From NCBI GenBank assembly GCA_900541725.1, contig UQLB01000001.1:82834-146833 (forward strand): a stretch of 64,000 nucleotides of DNA. Direction: 5' to 3'. Position 1 is the stretch's first letter, and the number at the start of each line of letters is the position of its first letter. The notes below the pieces were generated by a model. It saw only the letters and a list, made by a program, of their open reading frames with translations. It made no database searches and was not told the origin of the DNA. The translations under genes were made by a program, and so were the position numbers. Origin of the DNA: an uncultured Collinsella sp. GTDB lineage: Bacteria; Actinomycetota; Coriobacteriia; Coriobacteriales; Coriobacteriaceae. Positions 24,990-35,497 of the stretch are shown here, one piece after another.

Positions 24990-25667
24990 TCACTCAAAAT
25001 CTTCTTGGCCCAAATCGGCATATAGCCTGCGTTTGCGAATGTAGCCGAGCACGGACTCGCTCGTAAGATAGCGCACGCTCATGCCGCGGGCAACTCGCTT
25101 ACGAATGTTCGTCGAGCTGATCGCCAGCGCCGGAATCTGAATATAGCGCACGTCGAACGGCAGTCCCGACTCTTTGATTCGGGCACGCGCCGTATCGATA
25201 TCAAAGCCCGGTCGCGTCGCAGCAATAAAGGTGGCAAGCTCAGCGATTCGTTCGGCATCATGCCAGGTCACAATATCGATAATCGCGTCGGCGCCCGTAA
25301 TAAAGTAGAGCTTTACCTGCGGCGGGTAAAAGTCGCGAAGGGCATGAAGCGTATCGGCCGTATAGGTTACGCCCGGACGGTCGATCTCGAACCGGCTCGC
25401 CAAAAAGGCCGGGTTCGCGGCGGTGGCGAGGACCGTCATGGCATAACGGTCCTCGGCAGGCGTCACCGGCTTGTCAAGCTTAAAGGCCGGCGTGCCCGCC
25501 GGCATAAAGAGCACGGCATCCAAGTCGAGGGACTCGCGCGCCTGCTCGGCGGTCACCAGGTGCCCGTAATGGATGGGATCAAAGGTGCCACCCATAATGC
25601 CAAGCCTAAACTCCTGCCCGTCCTCTAGAGGAAGCTCGGGCAGACCGATTCCACCGCGCAGCGACAT
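24990..25667 (-). CDS. nadD: Nicotinate-nucleotide adenylyltransferase
   Basis: Forms deamido-NAD from nicotinate mononucleotide and ATP. The 225 residues include the nucleotidyltransferase motif GIMGGTFDPIHYGHL near residue 24, FITGADAIIDIVTWH and the SSTNIRKR motif near the end. The first 20 residues are an extension before the conserved strand. ATG at 25667 is three bases after the obgE stop. Confidence 0.95.
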   Translation of the reverse strand: MSLRGGIGLPELPLEDGQEFRLGIMGGTFDPIHYGHLVTAEQARESLDLDAVLFMPAGTPAFKLDKPVTPAEDRYAMTVLATAANPAFLASRFEIDRPGVTYTADTLHALRDFYPPQVKLYFITGADAIIDIVTWHDAERIAELATFIAATRPGFDIDTARARIKESGLPFDVRYIQIPALAISSTNIRKRVARGMSVRYLTSESVLGYIRKRRLYADLGQEDFE

Positions 25668-25670
25668 GGC

Positions 25671-27149
<1,479 letters not shown>

Positions 27150-27154
27150 CTACA

Positions 27155-27197
27155 AAAAAGAGGGAGACCCTTGAATCCTAAAACTCAAGTGCCTCCC
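27155..27197 (-). terminator. Terminator between rpmA and obgE
   Basis: Minus-strand GGGAGGCACTTGA and TCAAGGGTCTCCC pair at 12 of 13 positions across a 10-nt loop, then CTTTTTTG. It lies within an otherwise colinear rplU-rpmA-obgE series and probably attenuates obgE relative to the ribosomal protein genes. Confidence 0.75.
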
Positions 27198-27222
27198 ACA
27201 TATGTGCTCTATGAAGGGTGAA

Positions 27223-27480
27223 TTACGCGTTCGCGAGCGGGCGTACGCTGACCCTGTGCTTGATACCCTTGTGGAACTCAACGGTACCGTCGACCAGCGC
27301 GAACAGCGTGTCGTCCTTACCACGGCCAACGTTCTCACCCGGGTGGATGTGCGTGCCGTGCTGACGGACGAGAATCGTGCCCGTGGTTACCGTCTGGCCG
27401 GCATAGCGCTTCGTGCCAAGGCGCTGACCGCGGGAGTCACGGCCATTACGGGAGGAACCGAGTCCTTTTTTGTGTGCCAT
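27223..27480 (-). CDS. rpmA: 50S ribosomal protein L27
   Basis: Large-subunit protein whose N-terminus reaches the peptidyl-transferase centre. The 85 residues begin [20 protein letters not shown] and contain [21 protein letters not shown], both diagnostic. There is no cleaved N-terminal extension of the firmicute kind. Follows rplU. Confidence 0.97.
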   Translation of the reverse strand: MAHKKGLGSSRNGRDSRGQRLGTKRYAGQTVTTGTILVRQHGTHIHPGENVGRGKDDTLFALVDGTVEFHKGIKHRVSVRPLANA

Positions 27481-27513
27481 TGTGTATACCTACTCTTTCG
27501 TTACGAGTGTAAT

Positions 27514-27888
27514 CTACTCGGCGACGGGAGCCTCGGCAACAGCCTCAGCCTCTGCCTTGACAGCCTTCTTGGCGCGGGAGGTAGCCTGAACCTTCACGAT
27601 CTTCAGCTTGGTGAGCTGCTGACGGTGACCCTTCAGACGACGATAGCGCTTGCGCTTGTGGAACTTGAAGACCAGCTGCTTCTCGCCCTTGAACTGCTCA
27701 ACGATCTGAGCGGTAACCTTGGCCTTGGCCAGCTTGTCGGGATCGGTGACGATCTTCTTACCATCGTTGAGGAAGATGACCGGCAGGGTGACCTTGTCGC
27801 CCTCATTGCCCTCGATCTTCTCGACGGTGATGACATCGTCGGTGGCGACCTTGTACTGCTTGCCGCCCGTGTTAACGATTGCGTACAT
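27514..27888 (-). CDS. rplU: 50S ribosomal protein L21
   Basis: Large-subunit protein binding 23S rRNA. The conserved start MYAIVNTGGKQYKV places the ATG at 27888, after AAGGGCAAGTAAAC; an upstream in-frame ATG is not used by the family. The 124 residues end in a short Ala/Glu-rich tail. First gene of rplU-rpmA, with a good promoter at 27931-27959. Confidence 0.96.
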   Translation of the reverse strand: MYAIVNTGGKQYKVATDDVITVEKIEGNEGDKVTLPVIFLNDGKKIVTDPDKLAKAKVTAQIVEQFKGEKQLVFKFHKRKRYRRLKGHRQQLTKLKIVKVQATSRAKKAVKAEAEAVAEAPVAE

Positions 27889-27930
27889 GTTTACTTGCCC
27901 TTCATGCATCAGTTAGTGCAACAGCCGAAT

Positions 27931-27959
27931 ATAGTAGCAGGCGAAAATACCCCCGTCAA
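27931..27959 (-). promoter_or_regulatory. Promoter of rplU-rpmA
   Basis: Minus-strand TTGACG (27954-27959), 17 bases, TACTAT (27931-27936). The -35 box overlaps the stop codon of the preceding gene, so the ribosomal genes have their own start within a colinear series. Confidence 0.7.
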
Positions 27960-28768
27960 TGAGTATGTGGAGCAAATCCACAAGTTCGCACAGGTATGGG
28001 GCTGACGAGTCGGCCCTCGTCGTCCTCGCATGCTTGATTCTGACGCTCGACATCGTAGGAGCAGATGGTCACGAGGTCTTGCATACCGGTGGAAACAATA
28101 GGTGCATCCACGCCCGGGGTCAAGCCCTGCAACAAAACATCAGCAGCGGAAAGCAAAATTTCCGGACGCATGGAGCCTTCGTTGTCGGCATGGGTGTCGA
28201 GCATGAGCACCAAATGGTCCGGGCGCTCCCCCGCCGTGAGCTCATAGTCCACGAGCGTGTGATCCAAATCCAAGCGCTTGCTCTTTTTTCCGCGCGCGTA
28301 GTCGATGCCATGGTCCGCGCGCAGCGTGTCGATCGCACGACGTACCTCATCGGCGCTTACGGGCGCCTCGGGATCCAAGTGCAGGTCGATGCGATACGAC
28401 AGGCGCGTGAGCTGCGCCGTCAACGCCGGCGTGCGCACGTCGATGTACGCCGCCTCGATGGGCGCCAGATCGGCCGGAGACGCCGCAGCCAGGCGCCCAA
28501 ACGCCTCGTCGAGCGCCACGAACTCGGTCATAAACAGGTCATACCACTCGCAGGTCGACGACGTACCAACCGGTAGCGCCGAAGAGAAGCCCACGCGCAT
28601 GTGCGGAGAGAAGCCCTGCGTGACGGCATAGGGAAGTCCCGCACGGCGCACGATGCGCTCAATGGTATGGATCACTTCGAGATGGCCCAGGTACTTAAGG
28701 CGATCGCGCTTGCCATAGCGAACACGAAGCCTAAAGAGCGAGGGGTTGTCGGTCAGGCGCTCACTCAT
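27956..28768 (-). CDS. Radical-SAM-associated protein, DUF2344 (TIGR03936 type)
   Basis: A 270-residue protein of the family found beside, or fused to, the TIGR03960 radical SAM protein. The opening RLRVRYGKRDRLKYLGHLEVIHTIERIVRRAGLPYAVTQGFSPHMR is typical. Its reaction is unknown; gene position near rplU-rpmA and rne in many bacteria hints at RNA or ribosome work. ATG at 28768 overlaps the upstream stop by four bases, so the two are coupled. Confidence 0.88.
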   Translation of the reverse strand: MSERLTDNPSLFRLRVRYGKRDRLKYLGHLEVIHTIERIVRRAGLPYAVTQGFSPHMRVGFSSALPVGTSSTCEWYDLFMTEFVALDEAFGRLAAASPADLAPIEAAYIDVRTPALTAQLTRLSYRIDLHLDPEAPVSADEVRRAIDTLRADHGIDYARGKKSKRLDLDHTLVDYELTAGERPDHLVLMLDTHADNEGSMRPEILLSAADVLLQGLTPGVDAPIVSTGMQDLVTICSYDVERQNQACEDDEGRLVSPIPVRTCGFAPHTH

Positions 28769-30642
28769 GCGCGATCACCCATCAATACATTCTTGGCGTG
28801 GAGCGTGGGGCAGATCCCGCAGCCGGTGCACGACGTGCGGGTGCAGTCGGGAGTCGTGACGCCCTCGAGCGAGCGACGGTACTCGCGCTCGAGGAAGCCG
28901 CGCGTGCAGCCGGGGCTCACGTGCTCCCACGGCAGGCGCCAGTCCAACTCGTAGGGCAGGTGCACGAGCTCATTGAGGTCGATGCCGTTTTTGGCAGCAG
29001 CCTCCTTCCAGTTATCGAGCGAGAAATGCTCTACCCAGGCGTCAAAGCGAGAGCCCGAGCGCCAAGCGTCGATGATGACGGGCGTCATGTCACGACCGGC
29101 GCGGGAAAGCGCGGCCTCGATGAGCGAGGTCTCGGCATCGTGGTAATGCACGCGGACGGCTCGGTTGCGAACGCTCGTGATAAGCAGCTTCTGGCGACGC
29201 TTGACGTCGTCGTAGTCGAGCTGCGGGCACCACTGGAACGGCGTGGCAGCCTTGGGGATAAACACCGAAACCGAGATGGACACCGAGATCGAGCCGCGAC
29301 GAGCCTTGGGCACCACGGAACGACCGAGCTCCAGCACGTGATCGGCCAGATTGGCGATGGCCACGATGTCCTCGTCGCGCTCGCCGGGAAGGCCCATCAT
29401 AAAGTAGAGCTTCATGCGGTTCCAGCCGGCCTCGAAGGCTGCCTTGGCCGCACGGTCCAGGTCCTCCTCGGTCACGTTTTTGTTAATGATGTCGCGCATG
29501 CGCTGGCTGCCGGCCTCGGGCGCGAACGTCAGGCCGCCCTTCTTTTCGCCGGCGACCGATTCGGCCATATCCACGCCAAACGAATCCAGACGCTGCGACG
29601 GAATAGACACGCGAATACCCGTATCCTCCAGGCGATGGTTGAGCCTGCCGAGCACGTCGCGAATGCAGGAGTGGTCGGTCGTGGAGAGCGAGGTCAGCGA
29701 CACCTCGTCATAGCCGGTCTTTTCCAGACCCTGAATCACCGACGAGACGATCTGGTCGGCCGAGCGCTCGCGCACCGGGCGATACGTCATGCCGGCCTGG
29801 CAAAAACGACAGCCGCGGGCGCAGCCGCGAAGGATCTCGATAGACAGGCGGTCGTGGACCAGCTGCGCATAGGGCACGCACGACTGCGACAGCGGATTCG
29901 TGGCGCCGAAATCCTCGACGACGCGCTTGTAGACCACGGTCGGCGCATCCTTGCCTTCACGCGGCACGGTGTAGCCATGCGGCGAGCAGGGCTCGTCGTG
30001 ACGAACCTCATAGAGCGACGGCACGTAGTTGCCGGCAATGGATGCAAGCTGCTCGACAATCTGCGCGCGCGGGACCCCTTCGTCACGCAGGCGGCGATGC
30101 AGCTGGCAGGTCTCGAGCAGCGATTCCTCGCCCTCACCGATGAGGATGGCATCGAAGAAGGCCGCGTACGGCTCGGGGTTGTACACCGAGGGGCCGCCGG
30201 CGATGATGATAGGGTCGTCTTCGCCTCGGTCAGCCGCCAACAGCGGAATGCCAGCGAGGTCGAGTGCCTCGAGGAAGTTCGTCACCGCCATCTCGTGCGG
30301 CACATGCAGACCGACGATATCAAACGAAGCGACCGGCGCTGCACCCTCGAGCGATAGCAGCGGAATACCCGCCTCGCGCATGGCGTCGCCCATATCGGGC
30401 CACGGCACATAGCCGCGCTCGCAGGAGATGCCCTCGGCCTGGTTAAGGATGTTGTAGAGGATGGCGATGCCCTGGTTGGGCAGACCGACCTCGTATACGT
30501 CCGGATAAATCAGACAGCAACGGTAGTCGGCATCGGCCTTGGAAAGCGTGCCCCACTCGTGATCGATATAGCGGCTCGGCTTCTCGACCTTGGCGAGCAA
30601 CGGCTCAATTAAATGAAAACAATCTTGGTACGGAACGCGCAA
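28765..30642 (-). CDS. TIGR03960-type B12-binding-like radical SAM protein
   Basis: A 625-residue enzyme of unknown reaction. The N-terminal part (about 40-200) resembles a B12-binding fold (CLIYPDVYEVGLPNQGI, IVGLHVPHEM, IIAGGPSVYNPEPYA). The radical SAM domain starts at ILRGCARGCRFCQAG near residue 285. A Cys-rich end CTRTSCTGCGICPTLH may hold another cluster. The start is a TTG at 30642 after AGGGG. It pairs with the DUF2344 gene downstream, the usual arrangement. Confidence 0.88.
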   Translation of the reverse strand: MRVPYQDCFHLIEPLLAKVEKPSRYIDHEWGTLSKADADYRCCLIYPDVYEVGLPNQGIAILYNILNQAEGISCERGYVPWPDMGDAMREAGIPLLSLEGAAPVASFDIVGLHVPHEMAVTNFLEALDLAGIPLLAADRGEDDPIIIAGGPSVYNPEPYAAFFDAILIGEGEESLLETCQLHRRLRDEGVPRAQIVEQLASIAGNYVPSLYEVRHDEPCSPHGYTVPREGKDAPTVVYKRVVEDFGATNPLSQSCVPYAQLVHDRLSIEILRGCARGCRFCQAGMTYRPVRERSADQIVSSVIQGLEKTGYDEVSLTSLSTTDHSCIRDVLGRLNHRLEDTGIRVSIPSQRLDSFGVDMAESVAGEKKGGLTFAPEAGSQRMRDIINKNVTEEDLDRAAKAAFEAGWNRMKLYFMMGLPGERDEDIVAIANLADHVLELGRSVVPKARRGSISVSISVSVFIPKAATPFQWCPQLDYDDVKRRQKLLITSVRNRAVRVHYHDAETSLIEAALSRAGRDMTPVIIDAWRSGSRFDAWVEHFSLDNWKEAAAKNGIDLNELVHLPYELDWRLPWEHVSPGCTRGFLEREYRRSLEGVTTPDCTRTSCTGCGICPTLHAKNVLMGDRA

Positions 30643-30652
30643 CGGAAAACCC

Positions 30653-31582
30653 CTAAGCAGCGAGATCAGATGCGTCCTGATAGGACGCCATGGGACGGGT
30701 AGCGCCCGCGACTGTGGTCACCAGATCGCGAACGCGGGAGAACGAAGCAGTGACCACCTCGTTGGCACGGCTGTAGTCGACATCGCGCTCGTAGAGCGAA
30801 ACGAGCGCACGGCCCATGCCATAGGTGCCCGCGGCAGCAGTGAGCGCCTTGACGGCAAACCCAATATGCGGCGTCTGCTTGACGAGCGCGCGGGTGACCG
30901 CGCGGATCACAAGACCGCCGGCAAGCACGCCAGCGACCTCGTAGCCGCGCTCGGGCTTAATGCCGCGTCCAAAGACGGCAGCGAGCTCAAAGAGCATGCC
31001 CACCTGCGCCAGCGCCATAACGGGATAATCGGCGCCTGGCAAAAACACCAGTGCACCGGTCGCCATATTGGTGAGCGCGCACGAGGTGATGATACGATTG
31101 GCCGCCGCGATGCGCATGAAGGCAAAGTTCGCCGCAAAAGCCGTTTCCTTGTCGGTGCGGTCGAGAATCCAGCGGGCAAGCGTCTCGAGCAGATACGTCT
31201 TATCGGTTGCCGCTACCACGCCGAGCATGGGCGTGGACTCCTCGATAAACGGCACCTCCACAGCAGACTCGGCAAGCACGCACACGGGCGCGCCGGCGAT
31301 CACGAGCTCCTGCACGGCACTCTCCAAGCGGTCGGAACCACACGAGAGCACCAGCACCACATCGGTATCGGTCTTTGGAGCAATTCGCTCCTCCCCCAGA
31401 CGCTCGACGCGCACAATGCCCGAGGTCGTCTGCGGCACAAAGGCGTCACGCACCGTCTCGGCCAGAAAGCGCGAGGCGGACGAATCCAGATAGACCGAGA
31501 CGCGCACCGGCGTATCGGAATCCTTCTTAACGGACGCGCCCATCTTAAAAGCGCGGGTCAGCTTATCTACGGGAATTTTCAT
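30653..31582 (-). CDS. DUF697-like membrane protein
   Basis: A 309-residue protein. Residues 1-150 are soluble and mixed alpha/beta, with VVLVLSCGSDRLESAVQELV suggesting a Rossmann-like sheet that lacks nucleotide motifs. Residues about 160-275 contain ANRIITSCALTNMATGALVFLP and AQVGMLFELAAVFGRG, resembling the DUF697/YcjF membrane region. ATG at 31582 follows GGAGGGG. It lies between rodA and the radical SAM pair and is probably cotranscribed. Function unknown. Confidence 0.65.
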   Translation of the reverse strand: MKIPVDKLTRAFKMGASVKKDSDTPVRVSVYLDSSASRFLAETVRDAFVPQTTSGIVRVERLGEERIAPKTDTDVVLVLSCGSDRLESAVQELVIAGAPVCVLAESAVEVPFIEESTPMLGVVAATDKTYLLETLARWILDRTDKETAFAANFAFMRIAAANRIITSCALTNMATGALVFLPGADYPVMALAQVGMLFELAAVFGRGIKPERGYEVAGVLAGGLVIRAVTRALVKQTPHIGFAVKALTAAAGTYGMGRALVSLYERDVDYSRANEVVTASFSRVRDLVTTVAGATRPMASYQDASDLAA

Positions 31583-31600
31583 AGCAAACCCCTCCAGCGG

Positions 31601-32827
31601 TTACGCGGCGCCCGAACGATGCCGCCATATGGATTGTACGATACCCACCGTCAGCAGCTGAATCATCATCGAAGACGAACCGAAGCTAATAAACGGTAGC
31701 GGAATACCGGTAATCGGCATCATGCCGATGCACATGCCGATGTTTTCGAAGGTCTGGAACGCCCACATGCCGACGATACCCACGCATGATAAGCGTAGGA
31801 ACAGCGACTCGCACTTAAAGGCAACGCGGATCGTCGAGAAGATGAGCAGCACGTACAAGCACAACAGCAAAAAGGAGCCGCAGAAGCCAAAGGTCTCGGA
31901 CAAAAAGGCGAAGACGAAGTCGGTGTGGAACTCAGGCAGAAAGCCGCCGGCCGACTGCGTCGCATGGCCCAAACCCTTACCAAAGAAGCCGCCCGAGCCG
32001 ACGGCGATAAGCGACTGCTGCAGGTTATAGGCATCGTCCGAATCGGCATTATCGGGGTCGATAAAGACCGTCAGACGGTTCATCTGATACTGCTTGATGA
32101 GCACATCGTGGCCAAGCAACGAGTCAAAGACCGAATCGAGCGCCAGGACGAGGGCCACCAGGCCCACGAGCAGGGCCAGGGTCGACAGCACCCATTCGCG
32201 GCGTGCACCGCTCATACAGATGACGATGGCGCCCGAGACAAGCACGACCAGGCCCGAGCCCAGGTCGCCCATGGCAACGACGGCCAAAAACGGAATGGAC
32301 AACATGCCGCAGAGCTTGACGTAGTCGCGAACGGTATCGATGCGACCGTTATACTGCGAGCCAAGCGTAGCAATAAAGAAGATGGTGATGAGCTTGGCAA
32401 GCTCAACCGGCTGGAATGTCAAGCCGATACCGGGAATCTTGATCCAGCCCGTCATGCCCAGACCGCCCGTATAGGACAGACCCGGAATCTTGGGCGAGAA
32501 GATCACGATCAGGTCGATGACGAGCAACGCCGTCGAGAAATTGGAGATACCGCGCAGGTCGGTACGCCAGACCAGCACCGCCAGCACCGCCCCGATGCCA
32601 ATTCCCAGCAGATGGCGTGAGAACGAAGCATCGGCCTTAAACTGTGAAGCCGACCAAATAATGATGGCGCCATAGGCAACGAGCGCGACGGTAGCCAGCA
32701 GCACACCGATATGCACCTTTTGGCGAAACGTACCGCGCGAGGCCGAAAGTTGCTTGTTGACGCGGTCCAGGCTGCTGCGAGAGCCGGTCTTGGTTGAACG
32801 GAACAGATCCGCCGGAGAAAAATCCAT
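31601..32827 (-). CDS. rodA: Rod-shape peptidoglycan polymerase RodA
   Basis: SEDS-family glycosyltransferase that polymerises lipid II during elongation, working with PBP2. The 408 residues form about ten membrane helices, with the family blocks FQPVELAKL, GDLGSGLV and LPFISFGSSSM. ATG at 32827 follows AGGAGG. The PBP2 stop lies within this ribosome site, so translation is probably linked. Confidence 0.93.
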   Translation of the reverse strand: MDFSPADLFRSTKTGSRSSLDRVNKQLSASRGTFRQKVHIGVLLATVALVAYGAIIIWSASQFKADASFSRHLLGIGIGAVLAVLVWRTDLRGISNFSTALLVIDLIVIFSPKIPGLSYTGGLGMTGWIKIPGIGLTFQPVELAKLITIFFIATLGSQYNGRIDTVRDYVKLCGMLSIPFLAVVAMGDLGSGLVVLVSGAIVICMSGARREWVLSTLALLVGLVALVLALDSVFDSLLGHDVLIKQYQMNRLTVFIDPDNADSDDAYNLQQSLIAVGSGGFFGKGLGHATQSAGGFLPEFHTDFVFAFLSETFGFCGSFLLLCLYVLLIFSTIRVAFKCESLFLRLSCVGIVGMWAFQTFENIGMCIGMMPITGIPLPFISFGSSSMMIQLLTVGIVQSIWRHRSGAA

Positions 32828-32836
32828 CGCAACCTC

Positions 32837-34906
32837 CTATCGAACCGAAGAATCGCCCGAGGCCGAAGAGGTATCGGGCTCGTCATAAATCACGCCGAGC
32901 ACATCGCGCACGACATGCATCGCGGTATCTGAGCCACCGCCGCCCTGCTCCAGGACAGTAGCGATGACATACTTGGGATCATCGGCCGGTGCATAGGCGC
33001 AGAACCACGCGTATTCGTCCTCGCCGCTTTTCTCGCCCGTGCCCGACTTGCCGTATACCTGCGGCGTCAGGGTGCCAAAGTGAGCCGCCAGGGACGTCGA
33101 TGCCGTGTAAATCACGTCGTGCATGCCGTTGCGAACAAGAGCCAAATCCGAATCGCTGTTGATCTTGGCCTCCAGGCGCTTCTTCTTGCCCTTGCCGTTG
33201 TACTTATAGGCATCGCCGTCGCCATCGCGCGACACGGCAGACAAAAACACGTGAGGCACGTACTGTTTGCCGCCGTTGGCAAGACCCATATAGGCGCACG
33301 CCATCTGCAGGGGCGTCACCAGGATGTCGCCCTGGCCGATGGCAATGTTGGTCATATCGCCGGCATTCCACTTGCGGTCCTCGGCAGAGGCGTCGGTGAA
33401 GTACGACTCTTTCCACTCGGCATCGGGAATACGGCCCGCGCCCTCACTCGGCAGATCGATGCCGCAGGTCTTGCCTAGGCCCCAGCGACGAAAGACCTCC
33501 TGCAGCCCCTCGGAATGTTGCTCGTCATAAAAGAACGCCTTGCCCATGTCGTAGAAGACGGGGTCGCACGAGTTGGCGATACCCGACTGCAGCGTCATGG
33601 TGCCGTGGCCAGACGTCAACCAGCAGCGCTTGCCCCAAGCCTTGCCCAGGCCAGTCCAATAGCCCGTGCAGTTGGTTGTCTGCGTTGAAGTGTAGGTTCC
33701 AAACTCAAGACCGGCCAGTGCCGAGAGCGGCTTGATGGTCGAGGCCGACATGTACTGTCCGCTAATGGCGCGGTTGAGCAGCGGGTGCGAACCCTTGTCA
33801 TCATTGAGCTCGGTCCACACGTCATTTGAGACGCCGCCGATAAAGACGGAAGGATCGAACTTGGGCTCGCTCGCCATGCCCAGGATCTCGCCATTGTTGG
33901 GATCGAGACACACCACAGCGCCGTTGCCGGCATTGCTGTAGCCAGTGGTCTTGGCAAGCTCGATGGCGCTCGCCAGCGCCGACTCACAGGCCTGTTGGAT
34001 CTTAAGGTCGAGCGTGAGCTTAATGTCGGAGCCGGCCTTGGCGGGCACGGCGCCGGCCTGACCGGTCACATTGCCCGAGGCATCGACCTTGACGGTCTGC
34101 TCGCCACGAATACCCTGCAGCAGGTTTTCGTAGTAGCTCTCAACACCCGCCTGGCCCACGATATCGCCCGACTGGTACGTAATCCGGCCAGCAGAAGCAT
34201 CATCATCGCCAGAGGTTTTCTTATTCTGGGCCTCGAGCTGCTCGGAGGTAATGGTGCCGGTATAGCCCAAGATATGGCATGCCGTCTCGCCATATGGATA
34301 CTGGCGCTCGGTACGCTCGGCAATCTTGACGCCCGGGAACTCGCCGGCGTGCTCCTGAATATAGGCAACCGTGGAGCGACGGACGTCCGTCGCGATGGTA
34401 TGCAGGCTCTGGGCGCCCTCGGAATTGTCCTGGATATTGCGCAGAACCGCCACGTAGGGCATACCGAGCACGTTGGCAAGATGGCGAACCAGAACCTCAT
34501 CCTCGGCAAGGTCGCGGTAGGCCACGACAGCAAGTGAGGGACGGTTCTGGACAAGTGCCACGCCGTTGCGGTCGAGGATGCGGCCGCGCACAGCGGGTGT
34601 GGTAACGGTGCGCGTCTGATTGCTATTAGCCTGCTTTTCGTAATAGTCCGACGAGACCATCTGCATGCCCCACAGCTTGACGGCAAGCGCCGCGAACATC
34701 GCGCCCACACCCGTGGTGAGGATGGAGAAGCGGCCCTTAAAGGCGGTCGCCGCGGTATTGCCCTCGCCCTCGGTGGCGCGCGGGGCCGTTCCATGCTGCG
34801 TATCGTAGGTAAAACGGGAATCGCCGCGACGCATGATGACCAGCGCGACCACGATGGCCACTACCAGCACGATACCGGCGATAATAACCGTCATCTGGGA
34901 AGACAT
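32837..34906 (-). CDS. mrdA: Penicillin-binding protein 2 (elongation transpeptidase)
   Basis: Crosslinks peptidoglycan at the side wall with RodA and MreBCD. The 689-residue protein has an N-terminal helix plus a second hydrophobic stretch (about 8-80), a pedestal domain starting RGRILDRNG, and the transpeptidase domain with the active Ser in SASTIKP, SGIANSCD at the second motif and KSGTG at the third. ATG at 34906 follows GGGGAGG. The linker contains a long region after residue 200 typical of class B enzymes. Confidence 0.93.
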   Translation of the reverse strand: MSSQMTVIIAGIVLVVAIVVALVIMRRGDSRFTYDTQHGTAPRATEGEGNTAATAFKGRFSILTTGVGAMFAALAVKLWGMQMVSSDYYEKQANSNQTRTVTTPAVRGRILDRNGVALVQNRPSLAVVAYRDLAEDEVLVRHLANVLGMPYVAVLRNIQDNSEGAQSLHTIATDVRRSTVAYIQEHAGEFPGVKIAERTERQYPYGETACHILGYTGTITSEQLEAQNKKTSGDDDASAGRITYQSGDIVGQAGVESYYENLLQGIRGEQTVKVDASGNVTGQAGAVPAKAGSDIKLTLDLKIQQACESALASAIELAKTTGYSNAGNGAVVCLDPNNGEILGMASEPKFDPSVFIGGVSNDVWTELNDDKGSHPLLNRAISGQYMSASTIKPLSALAGLEFGTYTSTQTTNCTGYWTGLGKAWGKRCWLTSGHGTMTLQSGIANSCDPVFYDMGKAFFYDEQHSEGLQEVFRRWGLGKTCGIDLPSEGAGRIPDAEWKESYFTDASAEDRKWNAGDMTNIAIGQGDILVTPLQMACAYMGLANGGKQYVPHVFLSAVSRDGDGDAYKYNGKGKKKRLEAKINSDSDLALVRNGMHDVIYTASTSLAAHFGTLTPQVYGKSGTGEKSGEDEYAWFCAYAPADDPKYVIATVLEQGGGGSDTAMHVVRDVLGVIYDEPDTSSASGDSSVR

Positions 34907-34919
34907 CTACAGGCCTCCC

Positions 34920-35486
34920 CTATTTGAGCTTACGGGTCTTGGGCTTAAAGCGCATGCCCGTCTGGCGTCCGCCACGTGCGGAGAATCCATAACCGGACTG
35001 CGGCACGACGCCGGACATCAAAAACGGAATGGCAACCAGACCCGTCAGGATCGAAGACGGCAGCGCATGGCCGAAGATCGCCACGACAAAGCTCGTCTCC
35101 AAACCCATAAACAGCAAGATGATGCTGTAGATCACATTAATGACGAACGCGAAGGCGCCCACAGTGATGCCGCGCGCACTCGGGGTACCGCCCGTCTGAC
35201 CGGCAGCGCTATGCACCAGGGCAAAAGTACCCACGGTCAGCAGGAGCGACATAACGCCCACCGGCACGGCAGCGGAAAGGTCATAGAACAAGCCGCTGCA
35301 AAAACCGCACACGACGGCACGGGTCGGGTCGCCCGAGAACACGCTTAGGCACACCAGGATAATCATAAAGTTGACGCGACCGCCCGCAATGGAGATCTGC
35401 GGTGCCAGGCCTGCCTGCAGCAGCACGCACACGATGGCAGCGATTACAAACGTGCGGGAGCTCATCCCCTGCTCGTGTAGATCCAT
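34920..35486 (-). CDS. mreD: Rod-shape protein MreD
   Basis: An integral membrane protein of the elongasome that links MreC to the synthases. The 188 residues have five or six hydrophobic helices, with RVNFMIILVCLSVFSGDPTRAVVCGFCSGLFYDL typical of the family in the first half. ATG at 35486 is seven bases after GGGGG; an ATG two codons earlier is too close. Lies between mreC and mrdA. Confidence 0.88.
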   Translation of the reverse strand: MDLHEQGMSSRTFVIAAIVCVLLQAGLAPQISIAGGRVNFMIILVCLSVFSGDPTRAVVCGFCSGLFYDLSAAVPVGVMSLLLTVGTFALVHSAAGQTGGTPSARGITVGAFAFVINVIYSIILLFMGLETSFVVAIFGHALPSSILTGLVAIPFLMSGVVPQSGYGFSARGGRQTGMRFKPKTRKLK

Positions 35487-35497
35487 GGACATGCCCC

